Origin: Candidatus Aalborgicola bjergmarkensis | Lineage (GTDB): Bacteria > Pseudomonadota > Gammaproteobacteria > Burkholderiales > Burkholderiaceae_C | Reading direction: 5' to 3' | DNA length: 64,000 nt | NCBI GenBank assembly: GCA_016708725.1 | Contig: JADJFE010000003.1 | Coordinates: 1-64,000, forward strand | Shown here: in pieces, positions 34,847 to 43,922 of the stretch | How the letters are laid out: the number at the start of each line of letters is the position of its first letter | How positions within the stretch are numbered: the first letter of the stretch is position 1 | The notes under the pieces: model-generated | Databases searched by the model: none | What the model was told of the DNA's origin: nothing | The model's input: the letters and a program-made list of their open reading frames with translations, nothing else | Position numbers and translations under genes: made by a program

Positions 34847-36499
34847 ATGACGCACCAACCGCACCAACGTATTCTCATTCTTGATTTTGGCTCCCAGGTC
34901 ACCCAACTGATTGCCCGGCGTGTGCGCGAGGCGCATGTGTTTTGTGAAATCCATCCCTGCGATGTCAGCGACGACTGGATGCGCGCCTACGCGCAAGATG
35001 GCAATCTCAAGGGCATCATTCTTTCCGGCAGCCACGCCAGCGCCTACGAAGACCATACCGATAAGGCGCCGCAAGCGGTGTTCGAACTCGGCGTTCCGGT
35101 CCTGGGCATTTGCTATGGCATGCAAACCATGGCACAGCAGCTCGGCGGCATGGTGCAAGCCGGGCAGACGCGCGAGTTTGGCGCCGCGCAAATCCGCGCG
35201 CGTGGCCACACCCGGCTGCTGGACGGCATTGCCGACCACACCACGCCTGAAGGCCACGGCCTGCTGGATGTCTGGATGAGCCACGGCGACAAGGTGACCT
35301 CCATGCCACCCGGCTTTGTCCTGATGGCCTCGAACGACGCCTGCCCGATTGCCGGCATGGCCGACGAAACACGTGGTTTTTACGCGGTGCAGTTTCACCC
35401 CGAAGTCACGCATACCAAACAGGGCCAGGCCATTTTGCAGCGCTTTGTGCTGGACATTTGCGCCACGCGCCCGGATTGGATCATGGGTGACTACATCGCC
35501 GAAGCCGTGGCCAAAATCCGTGTCCAGGTTGGCAATGAACAGGTCATCCTGGGCCTGTCGGGGGGCGTGGACTCCTCCGTTGCGGCCGCACTGATCCACC
35601 GCGCCATCGGTGACCAGCTCACCTGTGTCTTTGTAGACCACGGCCTCTTGCGCCTGAACGAGGGCGATATGGTGATGGATATGTTCGCTGGCAAGCTGCA
35701 CGCCAAGGTATTGCGTGTCGATGCCAGCGCACAGTTCCTCGGCCAACTGGCAGGCGTGGCCGACCCGGAGGCTAAACGCAAGATCATCGGACGTGAATTT
35801 GTCGAAGTGTTTAAGGCTGCCGCCCGCACACTACTAGCGCAAGCAGCTATTGAAACAGGAGTAAGTGACGACACGACACAGCACGCTACCTTCTTGGCGC
35901 AAGGCACCATTTATCCGGATGTCATCGAGTCCGGGGGCGCCAAGAACAAAAAAGCCGTCACCATTAAAAGCCACCATAACGTTGGCGGCCTGCCCGAGGA
36001 ACTGGGGCTCAAGCTGCTGGAGCCGTTGCGCGAACTGTTCAAGGACGAGGTGCGCGCACTCGGCGAAGCACTGGGCCTGCCGCACGACATGGTATACCGC
36101 CACCCGTTCCCCGGCCCCGGCCTGGGTGTGCGCATTCTGGGTGCGGTAAAACAGGAATACGCCGACCTGCTGCGCCGGGCGGATGCCATCTTTATCGAAG
36201 AATTGCGCAATTTCCAGGATCCTGGCAGCGGCAAAACCTGGTACGAACTGACCAGCCAGGCCTTTGCCGTCTTTTTGCCGGTCAAAAGCGTGGGCGTCAT
36301 GGGCGATGGCCGCACCTACGAATACGTGGTCGCACTGCGTGCCGTGCAAACCAGCGACTTCATGACCGCCGACTGGGCCGAACTCCCCTACGCCTTGCTC
36401 AAGAAAGTCTCGTCCCGCATCATCAACGAAGTGCGCGGCATCAACCGCGTGACCTACGACGTATCAAGCAAACCCCCGGCGACGATTGAGTGGGAGTGA
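34847..36499 (+). CDS. guaA: GMP synthase (glutamine-hydrolysing)
   Basis: Amidates XMP to GMP. The start at 34847 (MTHQPHQRILILDFGSQVTQ) is the family start. The N-terminal class I amidotransferase has Cys89 (LGICYGMQTMAQQLGG) and the His/Glu pair FHPEVTHT. The ATP-pyrophosphatase P-loop LSGGVDSSVAA is near 235, and the C-terminal dimerisation domain ends DVSSKPPATIEWE. Around residues 325-345 there is an extra stretch (ARTLLAQAAIETGVSDDT) before FLAQGTIYPDVIES that lies beyond the usual short linker. It is encoded by a REP-like sequence. The frame is intact, so the enzyme is probably functional. Confidence 0.94.
   Translation: MTHQPHQRILILDFGSQVTQLIARRVREAHVFCEIHPCDVSDDWMRAYAQDGNLKGIILSGSHASAYEDHTDKAPQAVFELGVPVLGICYGMQTMAQQLGGMVQAGQTREFGAAQIRARGHTRLLDGIADHTTPEGHGLLDVWMSHGDKVTSMPPGFVLMASNDACPIAGMADETRGFYAVQFHPEVTHTKQGQAILQRFVLDICATRPDWIMGDYIAEAVAKIRVQVGNEQVILGLSGGVDSSVAAALIHRAIGDQLTCVFVDHGLLRLNEGDMVMDMFAGKLHAKVLRVDASAQFLGQLAGVADPEAKRKIIGREFVEVFKAAARTLLAQAAIETGVSDDTTQHATFLAQGTIYPDVIESGGAKNKKAVTIKSHHNVGGLPEELGLKLLEPLRELFKDEVRALGEALGLPHDMVYRHPFPGPGLGVRILGAVKQEYADLLRRADAIFIEELRNFQDPGSGKTWYELTSQAFAVFLPVKSVGVMGDGRTYEYVVALRAVQTSDFMTADWAELPYALLKKVSSRIINEVRGINRVTYDVSSKPPATIEWE
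35832..35858 (-). repeat. REP-like element inside guaA
   Basis: CTACTAGCGCAAGCAGCTATTGAAACA is the inverse of the family core (TAGCTGCTTGCGC...). It lies in frame within guaA and encodes part of an extra loop. Confidence 0.55.
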
Positions 36500-36605
36500 T
36501 AGGGTTGTCAGCGGTATTGCAGGGTGGCGGATCCAGGCCAGACCGGTATAGCCACATGTCCGAAACCTGCCAACGCAAGCCACGCCCGCCGCCTATGATG
36601 GCAGC

Positions 36606-38123
36606 ATGTCCGACCCACTGCGCCAGCCTGCCGATGCCCCACCCGAACTGCCCGACAGCGAGGGTTGCTACCGTGCCCTGCAAGCCCGCGATGCCCGCTT
36701 TGACGGCCACTTCTTCACGGCGGTGACCAGTACCGGGGTGTACTGCCGCCCGGTGTGCAAGGTGCGCACGCCCAGGCAGGCCAACTGCCGCTTCTTTGCC
36801 CTGGCCGCCCAGGCCGAAGCGGCCGGGTTTCGCCCCTGTCTGCGCTGCCGCCCCGAGCTGGCCCCGGCCTCGTCCGCCGGGCGCGTCTGGTCCACGCAGG
36901 ACGCCAGCGGCATCCTGGCAGCACAGGCCGCGCAGTGGTTGTCGCGCCCGGTGTACAACGACCCCGCCCCTTCCATGGCTGCCGTGGCGGCACGCCTGGG
37001 CGTGAGCGAGCGCCACCTGCGGCGCATCTTCCACACGGCCTTGGGCGTCTCGCCCCTGCACTTCCAGCGCACGCACCAGCTACTGTGTGCCAAGCAGTTG
37101 CTTACCGACACCGCGCTGCCCATGGCCGATGTTGCGCACCTGAGCGGTTTTGCCAGCGTGCGCACGTTCAATGCCGCCTTGCAGGCCCACTACCGCCTTA
37201 CCCCCGGCCAGGTGCGCGCCAGTGGCGGCCCACCGGCGGCCACCGCCCTGTCGCTGCGCCTGTACTACCGCCCGCCGTACGACGTGGCGCAGGTGCTGGC
37301 CTTTTTGGCGCAGCGTGCCATCCCTGGCATGGAGGTGGTGGACGCAGCACAGCGCAGCGTCCAGCGCACACTGCGCCTGGTCCACGGCACCACCGTGGTG
37401 ACTGGTTGGCTGACCTGCCGCTTTGACGCCAACGTGCCGTGCGTGCACGTGCGACTGGCCCCGCAGCTTGCGCAGTGCCTGCCGCAGGTGCTGGGCAGGG
37501 TGCGCGCCTGGCTGGACCTGGATGCCGACCCGCAGGCCATCGCTACCGCGCTGGCCCCCACCTGGGCGGATGCCGCCGGGGTGCGCATTCCCGGCGCGGT
37601 GGACGGTTTTGAGCTGGCGGTGCGCGCCGTGCTGGGCCAGCAGATCACCGTGGCGGCTGCGCACACGCTGGCGCAGCGCCTGGTGGCGGCGTGCGGCGAG
37701 CCCTTGTCCTCGCCGCACGTCGGGCTCACGCGGCTGTTTCCCGCGCCGACGCAACTGCTGGCCACCCCCGACGACGCGCTGGGCGCGCTGGGTATCGTGC
37801 GCCAGCGCCAAAAGGCCTTGCGTGCGCTGGCCCAGGCCTGTGCCGACGGTGACCTGCAACTCCACCCCGGTGCCCCGGTGCCCGCTACCCTGGCGGACTT
37901 GCAGGCGCTGCCAGGCATCGGCCCCTGGACGGCGAACTACATTGCCATGCGCGCCCTGTGCTGGCCCGACGCATTCGTGGCCACCGACGTGTCCCTGCAC
38001 AAGGCTCTGGGCCTGCGCCAGCATCCCCAGGCCGCCGAGGTCGCCGAAGCCATTGCCGAACACTGGCGGCCCTGGCGCAGCTACGGCGTCGTTTGCGCCT
38101 GGCAATCGATATCGAATTCATAG
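36606..38123 (+). CDS. alkA: Bifunctional Ada-type regulator / DNA-3-methyladenine glycosylase II (AlkA)
   Basis: The 505-residue protein has three parts. Residues about 1-95 are the Ada methylphosphotriester zinc domain (VYCRPVC...FRPCLRC). About 100-205 are an AraC-type HTH (MAAVAARLGVSERHLRRIF, VSPLHFQRTHQL, FASVRTFNAALQAHYRL). Then follows AlkA N-terminal and helix-hairpin-helix glycosylase (AVLGQQITVAAAHTLAQRLV, LPGIGPWTANYIAMRALCWP, catalytic Asp in FVATDVSLHKAL). The architecture allows methylation sensing, gene activation and base excision in one protein. The C-terminus SISNS is short and its TAG stop is supplied by a REP-like element. Confidence 0.9.
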   Translation: MSDPLRQPADAPPELPDSEGCYRALQARDARFDGHFFTAVTSTGVYCRPVCKVRTPRQANCRFFALAAQAEAAGFRPCLRCRPELAPASSAGRVWSTQDASGILAAQAAQWLSRPVYNDPAPSMAAVAARLGVSERHLRRIFHTALGVSPLHFQRTHQLLCAKQLLTDTALPMADVAHLSGFASVRTFNAALQAHYRLTPGQVRASGGPPAATALSLRLYYRPPYDVAQVLAFLAQRAIPGMEVVDAAQRSVQRTLRLVHGTTVVTGWLTCRFDANVPCVHVRLAPQLAQCLPQVLGRVRAWLDLDADPQAIATALAPTWADAAGVRIPGAVDGFELAVRAVLGQQITVAAAHTLAQRLVAACGEPLSSPHVGLTRLFPAPTQLLATPDDALGALGIVRQRQKALRALAQACADGDLQLHPGAPVPATLADLQALPGIGPWTANYIAMRALCWPDAFVATDVSLHKALGLRQHPQAAEVAEAIAEHWRPWRSYGVVCAWQSISNS

Positions 38124-38150
38124 CTGTCCATGCATATTTCACGGAGGCCA
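38120..38150 (+). repeat. REP-like element at the end of alkA
   Basis: ATAGCTGTCCATGCATATTTCACGGAGG resembles the family (ATAGCTG-YNC...CCACGAGG). Its TAG is the alkA stop codon, and the GGAGG inside it sits about 10 bp before the methyltransferase start, so the repeat may also provide the ribosome site. Confidence 0.5.
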
Positions 38151-38159
38151 GAGAGCAAA

Positions 38160-38660
38160 ATGACCACAAAACCAAGCCCATCCATGCTGCTACGGCACCA
38201 CCCCTCGTGCCTGGGACCCATGCTGCTGGCGCGCACGCCGCTGGGACTGTGCGGCGTGTGGTTTGTCGGCCAGCGCCACTTCCCGACCCCCCTGGCGGGC
38301 ACCGAAGCACCCGAAGACCCTGTGCTGCGCGAAGCCGCTGCGCAGATCGACACCTACCTGGCAGGTGCGCGCCAAACCTTCCATCTGCCGCTGGATATGG
38401 GCCGTGGCACGGCCTTCCAGCAAACCGTGTGGCGGACCCTGCTGGGCATTGCCTGCGGGCAGACGCTGAGCTATGGCGCACTGGCGGCACAACTGGGCCA
38501 GCCGCGTGCCGTGCGCGCCGTGGCCGCCGCGGTGGGTCGCAACCCGCTGAGTCTGGTGGTGCCCTGCCACCGCGTACTGGGTGCCAACGGCAGCCTTACC
38601 GGCTATGCCGGGGGGCTGGAGCGCAAGGCGGCCCTCTTGCAACTGGAGCAGGAACGATGA
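38160..38660 (+). CDS. ogt: Methylated-DNA--[protein]-cysteine S-methyltransferase
   Basis: The 166-residue suicide repair protein removes O6-methylguanine methyl groups onto Cys in the motif LVVPCHRVLG. The preceding GTAFQQTVWRTLLGIACG, YGALAAQLGQPRAVRAVAAA and NPLSLVVPC are the standard active-site domain, and the final GYAGGLERKAALLQLE is complete. Together with alkA it forms a two-gene alkylation-damage module, presumably induced by the Ada part. Confidence 0.93.
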   Translation: MTTKPSPSMLLRHHPSCLGPMLLARTPLGLCGVWFVGQRHFPTPLAGTEAPEDPVLREAAAQIDTYLAGARQTFHLPLDMGRGTAFQQTVWRTLLGIACGQTLSYGALAAQLGQPRAVRAVAAAVGRNPLSLVVPCHRVLGANGSLTGYAGGLERKAALLQLEQER

Positions 38661-38761
38661 ATACGGTCATCTCACCCGACGTCTCGGGCCTGACCATCAA
38701 GCTCGGCACCTTCCTGGCCGTGGCTGTGGGCGTGCTGATTGCGGTGCTTAAAACACACTGA
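38657..38761 (+). CDS. Very small membrane protein
   Basis: A 34-residue frame whose ATG overlaps the methyltransferase stop (ATGA). It contains one membrane segment (LGTFLAVAVGVLIAVLKTH). The tight overlap suggests real translation, but no homologue is recalled and it may be a chance frame. Confidence 0.4.
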   Translation: MNTVISPDVSGLTIKLGTFLAVAVGVLIAVLKTH

Positions 38762-38841
38762 TTGCCAAATCGGCCTCTGCCGCCCGTCAGTCGCGCGGCT
38801 GCGGGGTTGATAATGTGTGAACCATGAATTACAATTGCCCC

Positions 38842-39138
38842 ATGTTTGAAATCATCAAATCCCCAGAATTCACCGATTGGGTTACCAATCTGCGTGACAG
38901 GCAGGCCGAAGCACGCATTGTGGCCAGACTTCGCAGGGCGGAGCATGGCAATTTGGGTGATTTCAAATCCTTGCGCGATGGTGTCAGCGAAATGCGCATT
39001 GACGTAGGGGCTGGCTATCGCCTGTACTTCACTCGGCGCGGCAATACCGTTGTTGTGCTGCTGTGCGGTGGCGACAAGAGAACGCAGGATGCCGATATTG
39101 ACCGCGCCGTTGAAATGGCAAAAATCTGGAAGGAATGA
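38842..39138 (+). CDS. RelE/HigB-like toxin
   Basis: The 98-residue toxin starts at MFEIIKSPEFTDWVTNLRD; an alternative ATG at 38824 adds six residues. Typical elements are RARLRRAEHGNLGDFKSL-type helix, GVSEMRIDVGAGYRLYFTRR and VVVLLCGGDKRTQDADI. Members cut ribosome-bound mRNA. It is 3 bp before its antitoxin, in the reverse (toxin-first) order of higBA-type loci. Confidence 0.88.
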   Translation: MFEIIKSPEFTDWVTNLRDRQAEARIVARLRRAEHGNLGDFKSLRDGVSEMRIDVGAGYRLYFTRRGNTVVVLLCGGDKRTQDADIDRAVEMAKIWKE

Positions 39139-39141
39139 ACC

Positions 39142-39477
39142 ATGATGACCACTGCACCACTGACGATCAACCTCCCGGAGGGATACAGCCGCTGGGATGT
39201 GATGGATCACCTTAAAACCGAAGAAGATATGCAGCTCTACCTTCAAGCTTGCCTGGAGGAGGATGAGGGGGATGGTCGTCTGGTGCGCACTGCCCTGGGT
39301 GATATTGCCCGCGCGCGCGGCATGACCCAACTGGCACGTGACACGGGGCTTGCGCGTGAGAGTCTTTACAAGGCGCTGTCCGCCGATGGAAACCCCGAGT
39401 TTTCCACCATCATGAAAGTGATCAAGGCACTGGGTTTGAAACTGAGTGCGACCAGGGTGGATGCGCAAGCGGCTTGA
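39142..39477 (+). CDS. HigA-like antitoxin
   Basis: The 111-residue protein has an N-terminal partner-binding part and a C-terminal Xre-type HTH (ARARGMTQLARDTGLARESLYKALSADGNPEF, then TIMKVIKALGLKLSA). This is the usual antidote of the preceding toxin and probably an autorepressor of the pair. Confidence 0.87.
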   Translation: MMTTAPLTINLPEGYSRWDVMDHLKTEEDMQLYLQACLEEDEGDGRLVRTALGDIARARGMTQLARDTGLARESLYKALSADGNPEFSTIMKVIKALGLKLSATRVDAQAA

Positions 39478-39834
39478 TTGGCGGCTTCGTGGCCGGTCAT
39501 GTTGGACCGGAATACGCACAGAGGTAAAACATAATCATATCACCTGTGATATTAAAAACACCAAAACTGCACTACAGGTGCCCCCGCCAAGCCTGCGAGG
39601 CACGTTTTTAGCCTCAATTTGGCCTCAAATAAGCCTAAATTTAGCATCAAATCAGCCTGTAGCCCCTGTGGGACAAGCGGGAGTAGCTACTAAAAACGTA
39701 GTAATAAGAGCTTGCCTACAGACAACACATTGCATCGCGCCCGTTGACAACCTGCCCAGGTGTTAAAGTAGCCTGTGCGCGTTACGTGCATTAACGTGCG
39801 TTACATTGCAACATCCTGAACCCGAGGTGAAACC
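39478..39834. other. Gene-free stretch with one REP-like element
   Basis: Holds a REP-like element on the minus strand at about 39650-39695 (TAGTAGCTACTCCCGCTTGTCCCAC, CTACAGGCTGATTTG read on that strand), preceded by repeated GCCTCAAATAAGCCTAAATTTAGCATCAAAT. At 39777-39806 GTTACGTGCATTAACGTGCGTTAC is an imperfect direct repeat just before the next gene and could be an operator. A TTGACA at 39745 might be a -35 box; a matching -10 is not clear. No gene is seen. Confidence 0.5.
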
Positions 39835-40419
39835 ATGGCTGCTCCCGATATTGGCGCTTGCATTTCTGCTGGCATAAACGGACTGAAAACAAACCCCGTC
39901 ACGCATATCGTGACAACCCTGCTGATTTCCGTGGTGGGCGGCGCAAGCGCCGGTCTGCTGACTGGCCCGATGGTCGTGGGTTACATGCGCATGCTCAAGG
40001 TGGAGGAAGAAGGCGGCAAGGTCGAATTTCTGGATGTTTTCAAGGGCTTTGATGACTTTGTTCCGGCCTTGCTGGCCGTGCTGCTGTCGAGCATTCTGGT
40101 GTCCATCGGCTTCATGTTGTGCTTTATTCCGGGGCTGCTGATTGCGGCGCTGGTGCCAACGGCGGCTTATCTGGTCGCAGTGGGGGAAAAGGACGGCATC
40201 AACGCCATCAAGCGTGCTTTTGAAGCGCTTAAGGCCAATCTGTTTGGCGCCTTCCTTTGCTCCCTGATTCTGGGCATCGTGGGCTCTATCGGAATGATTT
40301 TCTGCTTTGTCGGGATGTTCCTCACACTGCCGATTGCCTTCATCGGCATGTACCACATGGCCAAACAGCTGACCGATGGGGGCGGTAGTGGTGATGGCCT
40401 TGTCATCACGCTGTCCTGA
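39835..40419 (+). CDS. Membrane protein (DUF975/YciC-like)
   Basis: The 194-residue product has about four to five membrane spans and a central LKVEEEGGKVEFLDVFKGFDDF insertion. The spacing of GPMVVGYMRM and the charged central loop followed by LLAVLLSSILV fits DUF975-like proteins. Start at 39835 follows GAGGTGAAACC. Function unknown. Its 3' end overlaps the next gene. Confidence 0.7.
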   Translation: MAAPDIGACISAGINGLKTNPVTHIVTTLLISVVGGASAGLLTGPMVVGYMRMLKVEEEGGKVEFLDVFKGFDDFVPALLAVLLSSILVSIGFMLCFIPGLLIAALVPTAAYLVAVGEKDGINAIKRAFEALKANLFGAFLCSLILGIVGSIGMIFCFVGMFLTLPIAFIGMYHMAKQLTDGGGSGDGLVITLS

Positions 40420-40831
40420 CCCCCAGGTCTTGTGCGCGTCCGAGCGCCAGTGGCGCGGGGCCGCGTTGCTGGCCTGGCCGCTGGCGCTGGGTGCAGCACC
40501 CTGGCTGTTGGCGTGGGGTGGTGTCCCCTTGTGCCCCTTTCGTGCGCTTACCGGCATTCCTTGTCCGCTGTGCGGCGGCACGCATTTTTGCGCAGCGCTG
40601 GCCACAGGTGATTTCCTGGCCGCCTGGCAGGCCAACCCCGGACTCGTGCCGCTTTTCCTCATCGCAGCCGTGCACTCCCTGGTGCTGGCGTGCGAGGCCT
40701 GGTCGGCGCGCCGCTTGCCGCCTTGGCATATGGGCGCCGGGGTCTGGGGCATGGGCGGCGTGGCTCTGGTCGGAGCCTGGTTGTTGGGGCTGACTAGAAT
40801 GCAGCACACTTTTTCTTTTTTGCCTTTTTGA
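40394..40831 (+). CDS. DUF2752 membrane protein
   Basis: About 145 residues with the DUF2752 motif CPFRALTGIPCPLCGGTHFC and AALATGDFLAAWQANPG. Two to three membrane segments. The start is uncertain (ATG at 40376 or 40394), in either case inside the end of the upstream gene. Function unknown; the cysteines may form a redox or metal site. Confidence 0.78.
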   Translation: MALSSRCPDPQVLCASERQWRGAALLAWPLALGAAPWLLAWGGVPLCPFRALTGIPCPLCGGTHFCAALATGDFLAAWQANPGLVPLFLIAAVHSLVLACEAWSARRLPPWHMGAGVWGMGGVALVGAWLLGLTRMQHTFSFLPF

Positions 40832-40840
40832 TTGCGCTGC

Positions 40841-41998
40841 ATGTCGTCCTCCTCGATTCGCCGTTGGTTGTTTGTGCTCCTTGTCCTGGGTCTTCTGGTC
40901 GGGGGCGTGGCGTGGCTCAAGCGGCCCAAGCCTGTGGCGGTGTTGGTGACGGCCATTGACCGGGGGCGGGTCGAGTCCAGCATTGCCAATACCCGTGCCG
41001 GAACGGTCGAGGCCTGCCAGCGCACCAAACTCTCGGCCACCATGGGTGGGCGCATCGAGGTGCTGGCGGTCAAGGAAGGCGACCGGGTGCAAAAAGGCCA
41101 GTTGCTGATGAAACTCTGGAACGACGACCAGCAGGCGCAAAGCGCACTGGCGCTGGCGCAAGTGGAGACGGCGCGCAAGCGGGTACTTGAGGCCTGCGCT
41201 GTGGCCGCCAATGCCCAAAGCGAGGCCGAACGGCAGACTGCCTTGTTCAAGCAGGGTTTTGTCTCCGGCGCGCGCGAGGAACAGGCACGCACGGATGCGC
41301 TGGCCAGACGCGCCAGTTGTGATGCAGCCCGTGCCGATGTCAACCAGGGGCAGGCCCGCGTCAACGCCACCCGGGTGGAGCAAGCGCGCACGGTGTTGTA
41401 CGCGCCGTTTGCCGGTACCGTTGCCAAAATCGTGGGCGAGGTCGGCGAGTATTCGACGCCTTCGCCGCCGGGTGTGCCAACGCCGCCAGCCATTGACCTG
41501 ATTGACGATACCTGCTTGTACGTGCGCGCGCCGATGGACGAGGTGGATGCACCCAAGCTGGCCGCCGCGCAGGTGGTGCGTATCAGCTTTGATGCCTTGC
41601 CCAAACAATCCTTTCCCGGCAAGGTCAAACGGGTCGCGCCTTATGTTTCGGCGGTGGAAAAGCAGGCGCGCACGGTGGATGTGGAAGTGACGCTTGATCC
41701 GCAATCCAAACCCCCACGCTTGCTCGTGGGGTATAGCGCCAATGTGGAGGTGATTCTGGCGGTACGCGAGCAGGTGTTGCGCGTGCCGACTTCGGCCTTG
41801 CAGGAGGGAGGCCGTGTGCTGGTAGCGGGTGCAGATGGCAGGCTGCAGGAACGCCAGCTCAAAATCGGCCTGGCCAATTGGGAGTTCACCGAAGTGCAAG
41901 AGGGTTTGGCGCAAGGGGAGCGTGTCGTGACCTCGCTCGAACGTGAGGGTGTCAAAGCTGGCGCCCTGTTCGTGGTCGATGACAAGCCCAAGAAGTGA
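40841..41998 (+). CDS. MacA-like periplasmic adaptor (HlyD family)
   Basis: The 385-residue inner-membrane-anchored adaptor of a tripartite efflux pump has an N-terminal anchor (WLFVLLVLGLLVGGVAWL), a lipoyl domain half (AVKEGDRVQKGQLLMKLWN), coiled coil with ARADVNQGQ-like heptads, the second lipoyl half (LYAPFAGTVAKIVGEVGEY), and C-terminal beta domains. An upstream TTG at 40832 is possible. It is 6 bp before the ABC ATPase. Confidence 0.9.
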   Translation: MSSSSIRRWLFVLLVLGLLVGGVAWLKRPKPVAVLVTAIDRGRVESSIANTRAGTVEACQRTKLSATMGGRIEVLAVKEGDRVQKGQLLMKLWNDDQQAQSALALAQVETARKRVLEACAVAANAQSEAERQTALFKQGFVSGAREEQARTDALARRASCDAARADVNQGQARVNATRVEQARTVLYAPFAGTVAKIVGEVGEYSTPSPPGVPTPPAIDLIDDTCLYVRAPMDEVDAPKLAAAQVVRISFDALPKQSFPGKVKRVAPYVSAVEKQARTVDVEVTLDPQSKPPRLLVGYSANVEVILAVREQVLRVPTSALQEGGRVLVAGADGRLQERQLKIGLANWEFTEVQEGLAQGERVVTSLEREGVKAGALFVVDDKPKK

Positions 41999-42004
41999 GT
42001 CTGC

Positions 42005-42700
42005 ATGAGTCCGTCCCAGATTGAGCTTGCCGGGATTGCGCGGGTGTTTCACCTGGGCGACTCCGAGGTGCATGCGCTGCGCAATCTGAACCTGAAGATT
42101 GGCGCAGGCGAATACGTGGCGGTGATGGGGCCATCGGGTTCGGGCAAGTCCACCTTGCTGAATCTGCTGGGCTTGCTGGACAGGCCCGATGCGGGTGTGT
42201 ACCGGCTCGAAGGGCGCGATGTCACCACACTCTCCAGCGACGAGCAAGCGCGCGTGCGCAGCCAGCGTATCGGTTTTGTGTTCCAGAGCTTTCATCTGGT
42301 ACCGCGCCTCACGGCCGCCGAGAACATTGCCCTGCCCATGGTTCTGGCCGGTCTGCCCCCGGCGCAGCGCGCTGTGCGCGTGGCGCAGGCGCTCAAGGAT
42401 TATGGTCTGGAGAATCGCGCGAGCCACAGGCCCGACGAACTCTCGGGCGGCCAGCGCCAGCGCGTGGCCATTGCGCGCGCGACCGTCATGCACCCGGCAG
42501 TCATTCTGGCCGATGAACCCACGGGCAACCTGGACCGTGGCACGGGCGAAGAGGTGGTGCGCCTGCTGGAGACGCTCAACACCCAGGGCGTGACCCTGAT
42601 CATGGTGACCCACGATGCCCAGCTGGGTGCACGCGCGCGGCGCCAGTTGCTGATGGAAGACGGTGCCGTGCAACACGACAGCGCTGACAGCGCAGCATGA
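42005..42700 (+). CDS. MacB-like ABC transporter ATP-binding protein
   Basis: The 231-residue ATPase has Walker A GPSGSGKST, signature DELSGGQRQRVAIARA, Walker B VILADEPTGNLD and the H-loop VTHDAQL. It belongs to the LolD/MacB group, and here the ATPase is separate from the permease. Confidence 0.93.
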   Translation: MSPSQIELAGIARVFHLGDSEVHALRNLNLKIGAGEYVAVMGPSGSGKSTLLNLLGLLDRPDAGVYRLEGRDVTTLSSDEQARVRSQRIGFVFQSFHLVPRLTAAENIALPMVLAGLPPAQRAVRVAQALKDYGLENRASHRPDELSGGQRQRVAIARATVMHPAVILADEPTGNLDRGTGEEVVRLLETLNTQGVTLIMVTHDAQLGARARRQLLMEDGAVQHDSADSAA

Positions 42701-42706
42701 AATGCC

Positions 42707-43915
42707 ATGCGCTCCGCTGACCTGATCCGCTTTGCGCGCGACGCGGCCACCGGCAACCCGCTGCGCGCTGGCTTGCTGGTGCTGGCCATGGCCATCGGGG
42801 TGGCTGCGGTGGTGGTTCTCACGGCGCTGGGCGATGGCGCCAGACGTTACGTGATGAACGAATTTTCTGTCCTGGGCAGTAACCTGGTGATTGTGATGCC
42901 GGGGCGTTCACAAACCGGCGGATTCAACCCCGGCGGTGCCATCACGAGCACGCCGCGCGATCTGACGGTGGACGATGCGCAGGCCTTGCAGCGCGCCAGC
43001 GCCGTCGTGCGGGTGGCACCGTTGGCGATTGGCACCTCGGAAATCAGCTTTGGTGGCAAGTTGCGCGAGGTCATGGTCGCCGGAACGACCGACGAATATC
43101 CCCAGTTGCGGCGCCTGGCGCTGGCGCAGGGGCGTTTTCTGGCGCCGGGAGATTGGCGACGCGGTGCCGCTGAAGCCGTGATTGGCTCCAACGTGCGCCA
43201 GGAACTCTTTGGGACGGAACCGGCGCTGGGGCAACTGGTGCGCGTGGGGGACAGGCGTTTTCGCGTGGTGGGTGTGCTGGCGGCCAGTGGCCAGGGTTTG
43301 GGCATGAATGCCAATGAAGTGGTATTTGTTCCGGTGGCGCAGGCGCAGGCCATGTTCAACAGCAATACCTTGTTTCGCATCCTGGTCGAGGCCCGTGACC
43401 GCGCGGCCATCGCAGCCGCCAAGACCCAGGTGGCCGAAATTATCCGCTTGCGCCACGAGGGCGAACAGGACGTGACCGTCATCACCCAGGATGCGGTGCT
43501 GGCCACTTTTGACCGTCTGCTGGGGGCGCTGACCCTGGGTGTTGCGGGCATTGCCGCCATCAGCTTAGGGGTTGCGGGCATTCTGGTCATGAATGTGATG
43601 CTGGTTTCGGTCACGCAACGTACGGCAGAAATTGGCCTGCTCAAGGCATTGGGCGCAACGGATGCGGGCATTCGGCTTGTGTTTCTGACCGAAGCCGTGC
43701 TCTTGTCATGCACTGGCGCGTTACTGGGCTTTGTACTGGGGCAACTGGGTGCTGCGCTGGTTCGCCAGCTGTACCCGACCTTTCCGGCCTATCCACCCGA
43801 CTGGGCCGTGCTGGCCGGTCTGGGCACGGCCTTGCTGACCGGCGTGGTGTTTGGCGTGCTGCCCGCACGCCGCGCGGCTGCGCTGGACCCGGTGCAGGCT
43901 CTCTCACGGCGTTGA
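42707..43915 (+). CDS. MacB-like ABC permease
   Basis: The 402-residue permease has a large periplasmic MacB-type core domain (about 55-245) after the first membrane span, then FtsX-type membrane spans (about 270-395) with MLVSVTQRTAEIGLLKALGATDAGI and the C-terminal AARRAAALDPVQALSRR. Together with the adaptor and ATPase it forms an export system, probably for peptides, antibiotics or lipids, needing a TolC-type outer channel not seen here. A copy of the last 42 bases is found at 46791. Confidence 0.9.
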   Translation: MRSADLIRFARDAATGNPLRAGLLVLAMAIGVAAVVVLTALGDGARRYVMNEFSVLGSNLVIVMPGRSQTGGFNPGGAITSTPRDLTVDDAQALQRASAVVRVAPLAIGTSEISFGGKLREVMVAGTTDEYPQLRRLALAQGRFLAPGDWRRGAAEAVIGSNVRQELFGTEPALGQLVRVGDRRFRVVGVLAASGQGLGMNANEVVFVPVAQAQAMFNSNTLFRILVEARDRAAIAAAKTQVAEIIRLRHEGEQDVTVITQDAVLATFDRLLGALTLGVAGIAAISLGVAGILVMNVMLVSVTQRTAEIGLLKALGATDAGIRLVFLTEAVLLSCTGALLGFVLGQLGAALVRQLYPTFPAYPPDWAVLAGLGTALLTGVVFGVLPARRAAALDPVQALSRR

Positions 43916-43922
43916 AATAATC

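Noticed and set aside
40406..42676. Long antisense open frame (756 codons) opposite the DUF2752 and MacA/MacB genes
   Set aside because: The opposite strand holds three recognised genes with family motifs; this is a high-G+C shadow.
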